The notes under the pieces are model-generated. The model was not told the DNA's origin. It was given only the letters and a program-made list of their open reading frames with translations, and did not search any database. The position numbers and the translations under genes were made by a program. Positions 37,801 through 45,861 of a stretch of 64,000 bases of DNA are shown here, piece by piece. How positions within the stretch are numbered: the stretch's first letter is position 1; each line of letters opens with the position of its first letter. The stretch comes from a bacterium HR33 (lineage in GTDB: Bacteria; Gemmatimonadota; Gemmatimonadetes; Gemmatimonadales; GWC2-71-9), in the NCBI GenBank assembly GCA_002923375.1, contig BEIJ01000002.1, forward strand, positions 62,001-126,000, in the 5' to 3' direction.

Positions 37801-37972
37801 AGGGGTTGGCCTCCACCACCGCCAGATCCACGATCCTTCCGCTCATCGTGGCCGGGCCTATGTTGCGCAGCCGGAGGCCGGCCAGGGTCTCGGAGGTAAG
37901 TTGCTGAGCGGACGCCGCGGGAATGGCCGCGGCGTAAAACGCGATACCAGCCAGTGCAAAAATGCGACGCAT
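34889..37972 (-). CDS. Sortilin/VPS10- and BNR-repeat secreted protein, second paralogue
   Basis: ATG 37972 behind GGGGGAGCG gives 1027 residues with a signal peptide (1-23). As in the first paralogue, Asp-box repeats (GGVWKTTNNGVTVTPVFER, VYKSTDGGRTWRNMGL, ALWKSTDGGRTWRKLTKG) fill residues 40-770. A C-terminal beta domain and a helical end (about 900-1020) follow. An upstream in-frame ATG at 38011 has no good ribosome site and would precede the signal peptide by 13 residues. It lies 56 bp after the amidohydrolase gene, likely one operon. Binding of peptides or glycans outside the cell is plausible, not shown. Confidence 0.88.
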   Translation of the reverse strand: MRRIFALAGIAFYAAAIPAASAQQLTSETLAGLRLRNIGPATMSGRIVDLAVVEANPSTFYIASATGGVWKTTNNGVTVTPVFEREGTHSVGAIAVHQVDTNIVWVGTGERANRQSNSWGDGVYKSTDGGRTWRNMGLRDSHHIGRIALHPTNPNIVYVAAMGHLWGPNEERGLYLSTDGGVTWTRTLYIDSVTGVVDVAVDPVDPQIVYAASYQRMRKPFGFHGGGPGSALWKSTDGGRTWRKLTKGLPEGDKGRIGISIYRKDPRIVYVSIEQGYRYNASTAYTARAAGIYRSEDRGETWQHMSDWNPRPMYASQILVDPNDDRRIYMQNSFSYSDDGGRTFTVPRQSLHGDDRILWVNPRDSRHLIKGDDGGVGISYDRGRTWLYLTHLPVSQFYRVAVDNRKPYWVYGGLQDNGSWMGPSATYLTAGIRFDDWLQVNGGDGFKNLVDTVDNRTLYTESQYLGLSRFDLITRQRKWIRPGDPRGHISERRNWDAWGPGLPEPEFLNAMAPANWDGPFIISPFDNRTLYAGTNRLWKSTDRGDTWIDLGDLTTGVNRRELTIMGQRANDSTPSLDDGIPYYPTITQIAESPRRRGVLYVGTDDGNFQVSLDDGKTWTNVSPRMPGLPPMAWISGIEASRHADGTVYVAVNNYRNNDFENYLYKSTDFGQTWISIVGDLPPRRVARTIKEDLRNPNVLYLGTELGFFYSNDGGRHWVELKANLPTVAVNDFVIHPRDNDLVLGTHGRGIWILDNINALQELTPEVLNSEAHLFTLEPAEQIRYTDETAHTGDMVFRGENPPAGAIIDYYLRSRADTAGPGAVQLTVFDLSGAEVRRLEPTPNPGINRVIWDLRYPDVVSPSRGQQGGQGPFGGGGRVRGPWVMPGEYVVRLTVAGRSYERRLQVLNDPRIDVDRSTLQGWHDTLQLLAQTIRDFAPIADSVAQVRARLDSLTAEQQRRNRNLAREIREVDRLTQELRQRWIRLYNQIEDWPGNLTADQRTQVGYYREFMTRLQPRIRRVLRSRLPR

Positions 37973-38028
37973 CGCTCCCCCGGATCCGAGTTGACGGTCC
38001 AGCAAAGTCATGTTAGAAAGCCGCTCGA

Positions 38029-39672
38029 TTATTTGGCGTCCGGCCTTACGGCCGCTCCGGCTCTGAGCCGCGCCCGTTCCTGTTTTTGCTTCTCCACCAT
38101 CGCGGCCACGTCGGCCAGGAGCTGCCGGGCGTCGTAAGCTATGCCGTCCTTGATGGTCCACTTGATTCCACCTACCCGCTCCCATTTGCCGGTCTCGTCG
38201 TTGAGCTTCAGGGCCCCGGTGCCGTAAAGCACCTTCAGGTTCTCGAGCGGGTTCTGATCCACGATCACCAGATCGGCCAGCATACCCTCGCGCACGATGC
38301 CGAACTGCAAGGGACGCCCGCTCGGTTCGTGCAGCGTGAGCGCGGGGTTGTAGGTGGCCGCCTGGATCACTTCCAGAGGGTGGAAGCCGGCTTCCTGCAG
38401 GAGCTCCATCTCATGGATGTAACCGAAACCGTAAGTGTTGTAGATGAACCCGGCGTCGGAACTGACCGTTACCCGACCGCCCATGCGCTTGTAGTCGTTG
38501 AGCAGCCGGAACCAAACCTGATAAAAATTCCGCCACGCCACTTCGTCCCAAGTAGTCCAGTAATAGTAGTAGGAGCCGTGGTTGTCCCGGTTAGCCTCGT
38601 AAAAGTCCATCAGCGAGGGCAGGGTGTACTGGTCGTGCCAGTCCGCGTTTCTCATCCGCATGAGGTCGCGGCTGGCGGCATAGGCGGTCATGGTGGGATC
38701 GAAAGTGGTCCCCAGCTTCACATGCTCCTTCAAGTACTCGTTCCACTCGGGACTACCCGGGGGATAGATCTTGTCCCACAGCCGGGCGACTTGACTGAAG
38801 CGATCGTACTCGTTGTTGTGATTGTGGGTCGGCGGCCAAGGCTGTACCACATAGTCCTTGAGCAGCGCCTCGAAGTGCCCGTAAAAATGGGTCACCGTTT
38901 TGAGTCCCAGCCGGGCGGCGTCCAGCGCGTTCATCTGAGCCACGCCGGTCTGGGCCAAATGGGCGGTCGATCCCAAGCCCAGCTTCTTAGCCTCGTCCAG
39001 CAAGGCAGCCATGATCTCCGGCGGGTGCGCCCCGAGCTTCAGGCCGTCCACTCCGTTCTGAGCGGCCCACCTGACCCATTCTCTCGCCGCCTCGGGGGTC
39101 CGTATCGGCCCGCGATTCCATCCGCTCCCCGGCCGCTGGTAATTGTAGATCCGCGGTGCCACTATTTCGTTCCGCGCGCTGCGCTCCTTCTCCCGGACGG
39201 CGAGATCGTTGGAAGTGAGCGGCACTCCCCGAACCGTGGTGACGCCGTGGGCCAGCCACAGCTTGTAGGGATACTCCGCCTCCGGGTTCTTGGGAGGACC
39301 GCCCGCATGGACATGGAGATCGATGAAACCGGGAAGCAGATACATTCCCGTGGCGTCGATCTCGAAATCGGCGTTCCGCGGCGGGCGATCCTGGCGCAGC
39401 GGCAAACCGGGAGTGCCGGCGTTGCGGATGTCCGCTATTCGGTTCCCTTCGATCACGATGTCCACCGGTCCCACCGGCGGAGCGCCGGTCCCGTCGATCA
39501 TGGTCACGCCCCGGATGACGAAGACCCTGAACGGCCCTTTACCTTCGTCGGCACGGCGCGGGGGAGCAGGAATCAATTGCCGCTGCTCCTCCTGCGCCCA
39601 CATCCGCGATTCGGCCAAAGACGACAAGAGCACAGTACCGACCAGCAACGGGACGATTTTGATGTTGGACAT
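38029..39672 (-). CDS. Secreted amidohydrolase-family metal-dependent hydrolase
   Basis: The protein has 547 residues with a signal peptide (1-26). The amidohydrolase barrel shows the HxH metal motif in LLPGFIDLHVHAGG near residue 120, further metal His in GSTAHLAQTG and VTHFYGHF, and the catalytic Asp in SSDAGFIYN near residue 405. The small beta-sandwich parts at both ends (IEGNRIADIR; GMLADLVIVDQNPLENL) are complete. It probably hydrolyses a cyclic amide or peptide such as an imidazolone or dipeptide in the periplasm. It forms an operon with the sortilin-like gene downstream. Confidence 0.92.
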   Translation of the reverse strand: MSNIKIVPLLVGTVLLSSLAESRMWAQEEQRQLIPAPPRRADEGKGPFRVFVIRGVTMIDGTGAPPVGPVDIVIEGNRIADIRNAGTPGLPLRQDRPPRNADFEIDATGMYLLPGFIDLHVHAGGPPKNPEAEYPYKLWLAHGVTTVRGVPLTSNDLAVREKERSARNEIVAPRIYNYQRPGSGWNRGPIRTPEAAREWVRWAAQNGVDGLKLGAHPPEIMAALLDEAKKLGLGSTAHLAQTGVAQMNALDAARLGLKTVTHFYGHFEALLKDYVVQPWPPTHNHNNEYDRFSQVARLWDKIYPPGSPEWNEYLKEHVKLGTTFDPTMTAYAASRDLMRMRNADWHDQYTLPSLMDFYEANRDNHGSYYYYWTTWDEVAWRNFYQVWFRLLNDYKRMGGRVTVSSDAGFIYNTYGFGYIHEMELLQEAGFHPLEVIQAATYNPALTLHEPSGRPLQFGIVREGMLADLVIVDQNPLENLKVLYGTGALKLNDETGKWERVGGIKWTIKDGIAYDARQLLADVAAMVEKQKQERARLRAGAAVRPDAK

Positions 39673-39762
39673 GGCTACACCTCGGCGTTGCTACCGACCA
39701 GGATCCGCTACCCGCAAGAAACGGCAAACCGCCCCAAGATACGGCGCGGGAACCGGCCTTGG

Positions 39763-42624
39763 CTATACCTCCCGAGTTACTCTCGGAGACGGGCGTATCG
39801 GGCCGGCGTCTACCAAATCCAACCGCGGCTCCCCGCAATGATCAGCGATCTGTTCCAAAGCTCGATCTCTCAGCGACACCGCCGCCCGCCATCCGGTTCC
39901 CTCGGGATGCAGCGGTTCTCCGACCCACAAATGAATAGACCCGTGACGGGGCCACCACTTGCCCGCTCGGAGAATCCGGCGAGTTCCCCGGAGCGCCAAG
40001 GGAACGACCGGAATGTTCCGCTCCACGGCCAGTTCAAACGCCCCCAGCCGGAACGACCTCAACCCCGAAGCCGCGGTGAATGTCCCCTCGGGGAAAAAGA
40101 GCACCGAATCGCCCCGATCCACCGCCGCTGCCACCCTTCGCGCGTCGGCAACGCTCCTCAAGGGCTGCCAGCGCTCCACCGCAGGATGGCGGCCGCCTCG
40201 TGCCAGCGTACCTATGAAAGGCCAGGAGAGTACCTCTCGCTTTGCCACGAACACGAAGTCTAGAGGCAGCAGTGCCAGCAAGGCCGGAACGTCGGCATAG
40301 GACGCGTGATTGCACACCAGGATCACCGGTCCCTCGCGGGGCAAATTGTGCAACCCCTCCGCCGATAGCCTCCAGCCGCCCAACTTGAGGGCCAGCTTGG
40401 CGGCCAGACGAGAGATGAACCTGATCCCGCGCGGATCGGGTATCAGCAGCGCGGCCAGCCAGAGCGGCGGTCCCAGCAGTATCGCCGCGGCTCCCAAAAC
40501 CAGGCCCAGGTACGCGGCGTAGAGCCCTCGTCCGACCCGGCTAGAGAGCCGCTCCCAGAGCGCTCCCAAAGCCTGCCCGACGAGTTTGAGACGCCGCAGC
40601 CATCGGGAACCCGTGGTCTCCCCCAAGCCGCCGCTCAAAAAGAGGTCCCGCGTGGCCGCACGCTGGAGCTTGCCGCTCGGCGTCTTGGGAATGGAGCGGG
40701 GGGGAACCAGAACCACTCGATCGGGCGGAACGCCGATTGCCGCTGTTACCCGCTGCACGATTTCCCGCTCCAGCTCGAGCAGCCGGCTACGGTCGGCGAT
40801 CCGAGTCTCCGCTACCAAGACCAGCTTCTCGGTACCGAGTTCCGGTTCGCTCAAGCCAAAAGCGACCACGCAGCCTTTGCGTACTCCGTCGATCTCGCCC
40901 GCCACCTCCTCGATCTCTTGAGGTATCAGATTGCGCCCGGCTTTGATGATGAGGTCCTTGCGCCTGCCGGCTATGAAAAATTCGCCTCCTACACGGTAAG
41001 CGAGATCCCCGCTGTCCAGCCACCCGCCGGGCAGGCTGATAGCCGCCGTTGCCTGGGCATTTCGAAAATAGCCTGCCATAGCCGACGGCCCTCTGAAAAC
41101 GAGGCGTCCCACCACTCGGTCCGGGACGTCGCGGCCGCTGTCGTCCACGACCCTCACCTCGTGGCCCGGGAGGGGTCCTCCCACCGAGACGAAGCGCATC
41201 GCCTGTGCGGATCCTCGTTCAGCCGGTTCGGCGCGCCCTTCCAACTCGAACCGCTCTCGGTCGATTACGTCTACCACTGCTCGCCTTCCCAAAGGAGGGA
41301 TGCACAAGCCCACGGTGCATTCGGCAAGCCCGTAAACCGGCATGAGCGCTTCGGCACGGAATCCATAGCGGGCGAATCTCCGGGTGAACCGCTCCAGCGT
41401 GTCCGGGCTTACCGGTTCGGCTCCGTTCAAAGCGCAGCGCCAGGAGGAAAGATCCAAACCTTCGATTGCGCGGTCCGGCACTTTGCGCACGCAGAGTTCG
41501 TAGGCAAAGTTGGGCGCGGCCGAAAGCGTGATACGGCGGCGGTGGATCGCCCACAACCACCTTTCCGGCCGGGCCAGAAAGGAAAGCGGCGACATCAAGC
41601 TCAGCGGAATTCCGTGATAGACGCAGTTGAGCCAGGTGCCGATCAGGCCCATGTCGTGGTAGAGTGGAAGCCAGCTGGCCCCGCTGTCGCTGGGCTGGAT
41701 CTCCAGAGCTTCTGCGATCGCCCGAATGCTAGCCACCAAGTTCCCGTGGGTGAGCAGCACTCCTTTGGGATGCCCGGTGCTGCCCGACGTGTATTGGATC
41801 ATGGCGGGAGTTTCAGGAGAGGAGAAATTGGGACCGGCTCGTACCCCGGTGCTCGCCAGATCGCCCGCGGTGAGTATCTCGATGTTCCGGCCGAATTTTC
41901 CGCGCAGCTCCCGGGCTACGGCGAGGGCTTCGGGCACGGTTATGATGCAGCGCGTCCCGGCGTCCTGCAGAATGCGCGACTGGCGGGCGAAGTACTCTTC
42001 GAGGCGATCGAGGCGAACCGGCGGGTAAAGGGGCACCGCCACCGCTTCCGCCAGGAGCACTCCCATAAAAGAAGCCAGGAAATCGAAGCCGGTGGGGAGG
42101 ATGATCGCCACCGTGTCGCCCCGGCTCACGCCCCGGTCTCTCAGCCCTCCGGCCACAGTCGCGGCCAGGTCCCACAACCGGCCGTAGGTAATGGGTTCTT
42201 CTTTGCCGTCTTCCGACAGCAAATAGACGTGAGTCCGATGGGGTTCTTCCAGCGCCCAATGCCACAGCGCTTCGTTCAAAGTCGCCGCTTCTCGACCCAA
42301 ACCGCGCGGAGTGGATACGGCAGCGATCCGCTCCCTTGGCAGAACTTCCTGCTCGCCGGGTTGCTCGAACAGCGCGCGGGCGAGCGCTTCGGGGGTATCG
42401 AGGAGGAGAAACCGCTCGTCCAGATCCCGCTCGAACGCACTCTCCAACCGGGTTACCAGTTCCACCCGCTCCAGACTGCCGAGTCCCACGTCCCGCTCCA
42501 GGGATGCGGCGGGGGCTACCGCCCTGAGCGCCCGCTCGCCTCCCACCTCGAGGGCCAGCTCGCGTACCACCGCGAGGACGCGCTCGAGGCAAAGCTGGTA
42601 TTCGGCTCGGGCTGCAGTGGTCAC
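39763..42624 (-). CDS. Three-domain fusion: acyl carrier domain, fatty acyl-AMP ligase, PlsC-type acyltransferase
   Basis: The protein has 953 residues from GTG 42624. Residues 1-90 form an acyl-carrier-like domain whose attachment Ser50 lies in VGLGSLERVEL. Residues 105-650 are an AMP-binding ligase with YTSGSTGHPKG near 275 and PVYGLAECTVGLCIPPLGRR, typical of fatty acyl-AMP ligases. A membrane segment lies near 700-735. Residues 765-940 are a lysophosphatidate acyltransferase domain with NHASYAD near 768 and FFPEGTF. The order suggests that a fatty acid is activated, loaded on the carrier and transferred to a glycerol-type acceptor at the inner membrane. This resembles Aas but with its own carrier. 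Confidence 0.9.
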   Translation of the reverse strand: MTTAARAEYQLCLERVLAVVRELALEVGGERALRAVAPAASLERDVGLGSLERVELVTRLESAFERDLDERFLLLDTPEALARALFEQPGEQEVLPRERIAAVSTPRGLGREAATLNEALWHWALEEPHRTHVYLLSEDGKEEPITYGRLWDLAATVAGGLRDRGVSRGDTVAIILPTGFDFLASFMGVLLAEAVAVPLYPPVRLDRLEEYFARQSRILQDAGTRCIITVPEALAVARELRGKFGRNIEILTAGDLASTGVRAGPNFSSPETPAMIQYTSGSTGHPKGVLLTHGNLVASIRAIAEALEIQPSDSGASWLPLYHDMGLIGTWLNCVYHGIPLSLMSPLSFLARPERWLWAIHRRRITLSAAPNFAYELCVRKVPDRAIEGLDLSSWRCALNGAEPVSPDTLERFTRRFARYGFRAEALMPVYGLAECTVGLCIPPLGRRAVVDVIDRERFELEGRAEPAERGSAQAMRFVSVGGPLPGHEVRVVDDSGRDVPDRVVGRLVFRGPSAMAGYFRNAQATAAISLPGGWLDSGDLAYRVGGEFFIAGRRKDLIIKAGRNLIPQEIEEVAGEIDGVRKGCVVAFGLSEPELGTEKLVLVAETRIADRSRLLELEREIVQRVTAAIGVPPDRVVLVPPRSIPKTPSGKLQRAATRDLFLSGGLGETTGSRWLRRLKLVGQALGALWERLSSRVGRGLYAAYLGLVLGAAAILLGPPLWLAALLIPDPRGIRFISRLAAKLALKLGGWRLSAEGLHNLPREGPVILVCNHASYADVPALLALLPLDFVFVAKREVLSWPFIGTLARGGRHPAVERWQPLRSVADARRVAAAVDRGDSVLFFPEGTFTAASGLRSFRLGAFELAVERNIPVVPLALRGTRRILRAGKWWPRHGSIHLWVGEPLHPEGTGWRAAVSLRDRALEQIADHCGEPRLDLVDAGPIRPSPRVTREV

Positions 42625-42645
42625 CGTTCGCTTCCGCGCCCCGTG

Positions 42646-43689
42646 CTACTCGCGGACCGAGAGCTCGCCGCGCTTGAGGTACTTTCTCAGCATCCTGGGT
42701 CCCACTTCGGCCCCGTAAACGTTCCCCGCCAGATCCACCGCCACGCCCTCGGCGCCGCTGGTACCCGAGTTGTCCGGGTCGGGCTCGGGATCGGGAATGA
42801 ACGCCGTCACCCAGCCGGTCCTCGCGCTACCGATGTAAATGCCCCTCCGCCATCCCGGATTGCGGCGGCTGTTGGATTCGGAATCGGTGGCGTAGAGAAT
42901 GTCGTTGCGATCTATGAAAAGCCCGCTGGGACGGCCGAACTGGGTCCAGGTTGCCAGATGATTTCCCTCCTGGTCGAATATTTGGATCCGGTTGTTTCCC
43001 CGATCCGCCACGAACAGTCTTCCCTGGGAGTCCATCGCCAGCGCGTGGGGATCGCGGAACTGTCCCGGCTCGCAACCGGTCGAACCCCATTCCTTCAGGT
43101 AAGTACCGTCGGGGGCGAACTTCACGATCCGGTTGTTGCCGCCGGCGTCGTGACCGTCGGCCACGAAGATGCTCCCGTCCGGGGCCACCAGCACGTCCGA
43201 CGGCTTGTTGAAGGTGTCCGGACCGCTGCCTGCTACCCCGCGCTTGCCCAGGGTCATCAGTAGCCTGCCGTCGGGGCTGAACTTGTAGACCACGTGTCCC
43301 AGTCCGGGAGGGGTTTCGCCGAATCCCACCGCATCGGTCACCCAGACGTTTCCTTCCCGGTCCACGAAGATCCCGTGGGGCCAGGCGAACATCCCGGCGC
43401 CGAAACTTCTGAGCAGCGTGCCGGAGGTGTCGAACAAGAGTATCGGGTCCAGGTTGCTCCCAGTGCAGCTGTTGGCTCCGCATCTTTCGGCGACCCAGAT
43501 CTTGCCGTCCGGCGACGGAAATACCGCGCTGGTAGCCCCCCAGGTTCTCCCCGCCGGAAGCTTTCCCCAGATCCCTTCCAGCCTCTCGTAGGGGTTGGGT
43601 GCGGTCATCTGTGACCGAGACGTCCCCGCCGTCCCGACCGCAAGCCCCGCCGCTAGAAACCATGCGCTCATTCGATGAAGTGATGTCAT
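42646..43689 (-). CDS. Secreted NHL-repeat protein (alpha-amidating lyase-like)
   Basis: The protein has 347 residues with a signal peptide (1-26). NHL repeats form a six-bladed propeller: WPHGIFVDREGNVWVTDAVG, FNKPSDVLVAPDGSIFVADG, FRDPHALAMDSQGRLFVADRG and GRPSGLFIDRNDILYATDSE. Similar sequence is found in peptidyl-hydroxyglycine alpha-amidating lyases and in many uncharacterised secreted proteins. The lyase label is therefore only structural. A related gene lies at 45862-47085. It ends 21 bp before the fusion ligase start on the same strand. Confidence 0.85.
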   Translation of the reverse strand: MTSLHRMSAWFLAAGLAVGTAGTSRSQMTAPNPYERLEGIWGKLPAGRTWGATSAVFPSPDGKIWVAERCGANSCTGSNLDPILLFDTSGTLLRSFGAGMFAWPHGIFVDREGNVWVTDAVGFGETPPGLGHVVYKFSPDGRLLMTLGKRGVAGSGPDTFNKPSDVLVAPDGSIFVADGHDAGGNNRIVKFAPDGTYLKEWGSTGCEPGQFRDPHALAMDSQGRLFVADRGNNRIQIFDQEGNHLATWTQFGRPSGLFIDRNDILYATDSESNSRRNPGWRRGIYIGSARTGWVTAFIPDPEPDPDNSGTSGAEGVAVDLAGNVYGAEVGPRMLRKYLKRGELSVRE

Positions 43690-43829
43690 GGCGTTCCCTC
43701 GCTAAAGTCCGGATCCGTGGAAAATTGTGGGCTAGGTACCGGTCGATGCCAGCCCGACCCTGGCGGCCTCGCCGCGGGAGCACCAGTTTTCACCGAGCTC
43801 TGGGGGAATCAGCCAAGGAGGGAATTCCG

Positions 43830-44480
43830 ATGTCCAAGTTGACCGTAGTTTTTTGCGCCTCTCTGTTGCTGGTGGCCGCCCATGCCGGTCCCCGGCAGCA
43901 AACCCAGCCGATGAGCTTCTTTATCACCAGCGTGGGTCCGGGAGATGGTGCCAATCTTGGAGGTCTGGCGGGTGCAGACCGTCACTGCCAGGCCTTGGCC
44001 GAAGCTGTGGGGGCGGGTGGCCGTCAGTGGCGGGCCTATCTCAGCACCATAGCAACCCAGACCGAGCCCGCGGTTCACGCCCGGGACCGTATCGGCCGCG
44101 GTCCTTGGTACAATGCCAAAGGGGTGATGATCGCGCGAAACCTCGAGGAGCTTCACAGCGAGAACAACAATCTGAACAAGCAGACCGCCCTGACCGAGAA
44201 AGGCGATACGGTGAACGGGCGCGGCGATCGCCCGAACATGCACGACATCTTGACCGGATCCACGCTGGAAGGTACCGCCTATACCGCGGAAGGTTATGAC
44301 AACTGCGGCAACTGGACCAGCAACGGAGAGGGAAGCGCTCGAGTGGGTCACCACGACCGGACCGGGGGCGGCGAGCATCCCACATCCTGGAACTCGGCGC
44401 ACAACTCCAGGGGCTGCAGCCAGCAAAACCTTCAGGCTACCGGGGGGAACGGGCTGTTTTATTGTTTCGCCGTGCGCTGA
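43830..44480 (+). CDS. Secreted lectin-like (endostatin/C-type-lectin-like fold) protein
   Basis: ATG 43830 behind AAGGAGGG gives 216 residues with a signal peptide (1-19). The body holds FFITSVGPGDGANLGGLAGA near residue 30, GPWYNAKGVMIARNLEELH near residue 90, and two Cys in NCGNWTSNGEG and RGCSQQN. WNSAHNSRGC and NGLFYCFAVR end the domain. This pattern is shared by bacterial secreted proteins with a collagenase-NC10/endostatin-like or lectin fold. Ligands are unknown. Its last 22 bp overlap the end of the convergent HupE gene. Confidence 0.75.
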   Translation: MSKLTVVFCASLLLVAAHAGPRQQTQPMSFFITSVGPGDGANLGGLAGADRHCQALAEAVGAGGRQWRAYLSTIATQTEPAVHARDRIGRGPWYNAKGVMIARNLEELHSENNNLNKQTALTEKGDTVNGRGDRPNMHDILTGSTLEGTAYTAEGYDNCGNWTSNGEGSARVGHHDRTGGGEHPTSWNSAHNSRGCSQQNLQATGGNGLFYCFAVR

Positions 44481-45841
44481 ACTCCGGCTAACTCCGCTGG
44501 AGGTCCGGCCTGGCTCTCTATGCGGGAGCTAAGTTTGCGGTAGAGCGCGTCCAGCAGCCATGCCGCACCCACTGCGACCAGAGCGAGTGTCGCCCATCGC
44601 AGCGCCGCGAGCAGGAGAGCCAGGTCCAGAGCGGGCCAGGTGAACTGGTATTCCGACAAGGTGCCTGCTCTGTCGGCCATCCAGTGCCAACCCGTATGGG
44701 CCACGATGGCGGAGAGGATGACGACTCCGATGCGCTCCCGCACCACCCAGCGGAACAGCGCGGCGAGTGGAGGTATGACCAAGGCGACCACGAGAAGCTG
44801 TCCCAGTTCCACTCCAAAGTTGAACGCCAAGAGCGCCGTGACCAGGTGCGATCCCGCGAACTGAAGATTCTCTCGCAGGGCGAAGGAAAAGCCGAATCCG
44901 TGTATCAAGCCGAACCCGAAGGCCACCATCCATCGCCTCCCGATCTTGGGCCCCGCGATGTTCTCCAATGCCATCAGCACGATGGAAAAGGCGATCAAGG
45001 TTTCCACCAGGGGAGGAAACCACAGGGAGTTCGGAGCCATTCCCGCCGCTGACGCGATTAGGGTTATGGAGTGCCCCGCAGTGAACGCGGTAACGATCGG
45101 TACCAGGGTCCAAAACCTTCTGAACGGGATGACCAGGCAGAGCAGAAAGAGCAGATGATCGGATCCGTCGAGTATGTGGTCGAATCCGGATCGGACGAAG
45201 GTGGCGGCCGCTTGATACCAGCGGGGGTCGAGGCGCACCAGGCCGGGATCCCCGCTGTATTGGAAGACCCGCTCCTTACCCGAAGGGGCGAGGAAGCGCA
45301 GCACGGTGGTGGTGCGCTGCCCCAGGTGGGCCAGCATCGGTCTTATGGAGAACCGGGATCTCTCCGAGGCGATCGGGTACTCGAGCAGTACGTCGAGCAT
45401 CGCCTGCTGCCAGTAGAGTTGGGTTTCCTCTGGAAGAGGAGGTCCCGTGATGTGGGAAAGGGCGGTGTGGTAATTTTCGAAAGAGCGATCCGAAGGCAGG
45501 GAGATTCTGACCGCCGCCAGGCGGGCGCCGGTTAACTTCTCCTTTTCCTCGTATATTTCGAGATAGTCGGCGATCCACAGCACCGCGGCTTCTCTGAGGG
45601 CCGGTTCCGCCCGCGCGAGGTCGAGATATCCCAGGCCCCTGAGGGGGAGTTCGACATCGCGCATCGCCTCGAGGGGGACTCTGACCAAGACCCGGAGGCG
45701 GTCCCCTTCGGGCCGGACGAAGGCCAGTACCGTAACACTTGCCGGGATATCGTGGGCCAGCAGTCCGGACCCGCTCCAACAGGCGGTGCCTAGGAGCAGG
45801 GTTGCGAGGGTGCGTCTCGGGCTTAGAATCTTGTGCGGCAT
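44459..45841 (-). CDS. HupE/UreJ-family membrane protein
   Basis: The protein has 460 residues with a signal peptide (HDIPASV after about residue 30). Residues 30-235 form an extracytoplasmic domain. Residues 240-455 contain six or seven membrane helices with the family motif RSGFDHILDGSDHLLFLLCL near residue 245 and FTAGHSITLI. These His/Asp-rich motifs are thought to bind nickel or another metal in HupE/UreJ. ATG 45841 begins only 20 bp from the divergent start at 45862, so promoters must lie within the neighbouring coding regions. Confidence 0.88.
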   Translation of the reverse strand: MPHKILSPRRTLATLLLGTACWSGSGLLAHDIPASVTVLAFVRPEGDRLRVLVRVPLEAMRDVELPLRGLGYLDLARAEPALREAAVLWIADYLEIYEEKEKLTGARLAAVRISLPSDRSFENYHTALSHITGPPLPEETQLYWQQAMLDVLLEYPIASERSRFSIRPMLAHLGQRTTTVLRFLAPSGKERVFQYSGDPGLVRLDPRWYQAAATFVRSGFDHILDGSDHLLFLLCLVIPFRRFWTLVPIVTAFTAGHSITLIASAAGMAPNSLWFPPLVETLIAFSIVLMALENIAGPKIGRRWMVAFGFGLIHGFGFSFALRENLQFAGSHLVTALLAFNFGVELGQLLVVALVIPPLAALFRWVVRERIGVVILSAIVAHTGWHWMADRAGTLSEYQFTWPALDLALLLAALRWATLALVAVGAAWLLDALYRKLSSRIESQAGPPAELAGVQRTAKQ

Positions 45842-45861
45842 CGGCAAATAAGGAGTCACCA

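Noticed and set aside
36209-38137. Long open frame opposite the second sortilin-like gene
   Set aside because: Shadow of the repeat-rich BNR coding sequence; no own ribosome site or recognisable domain.
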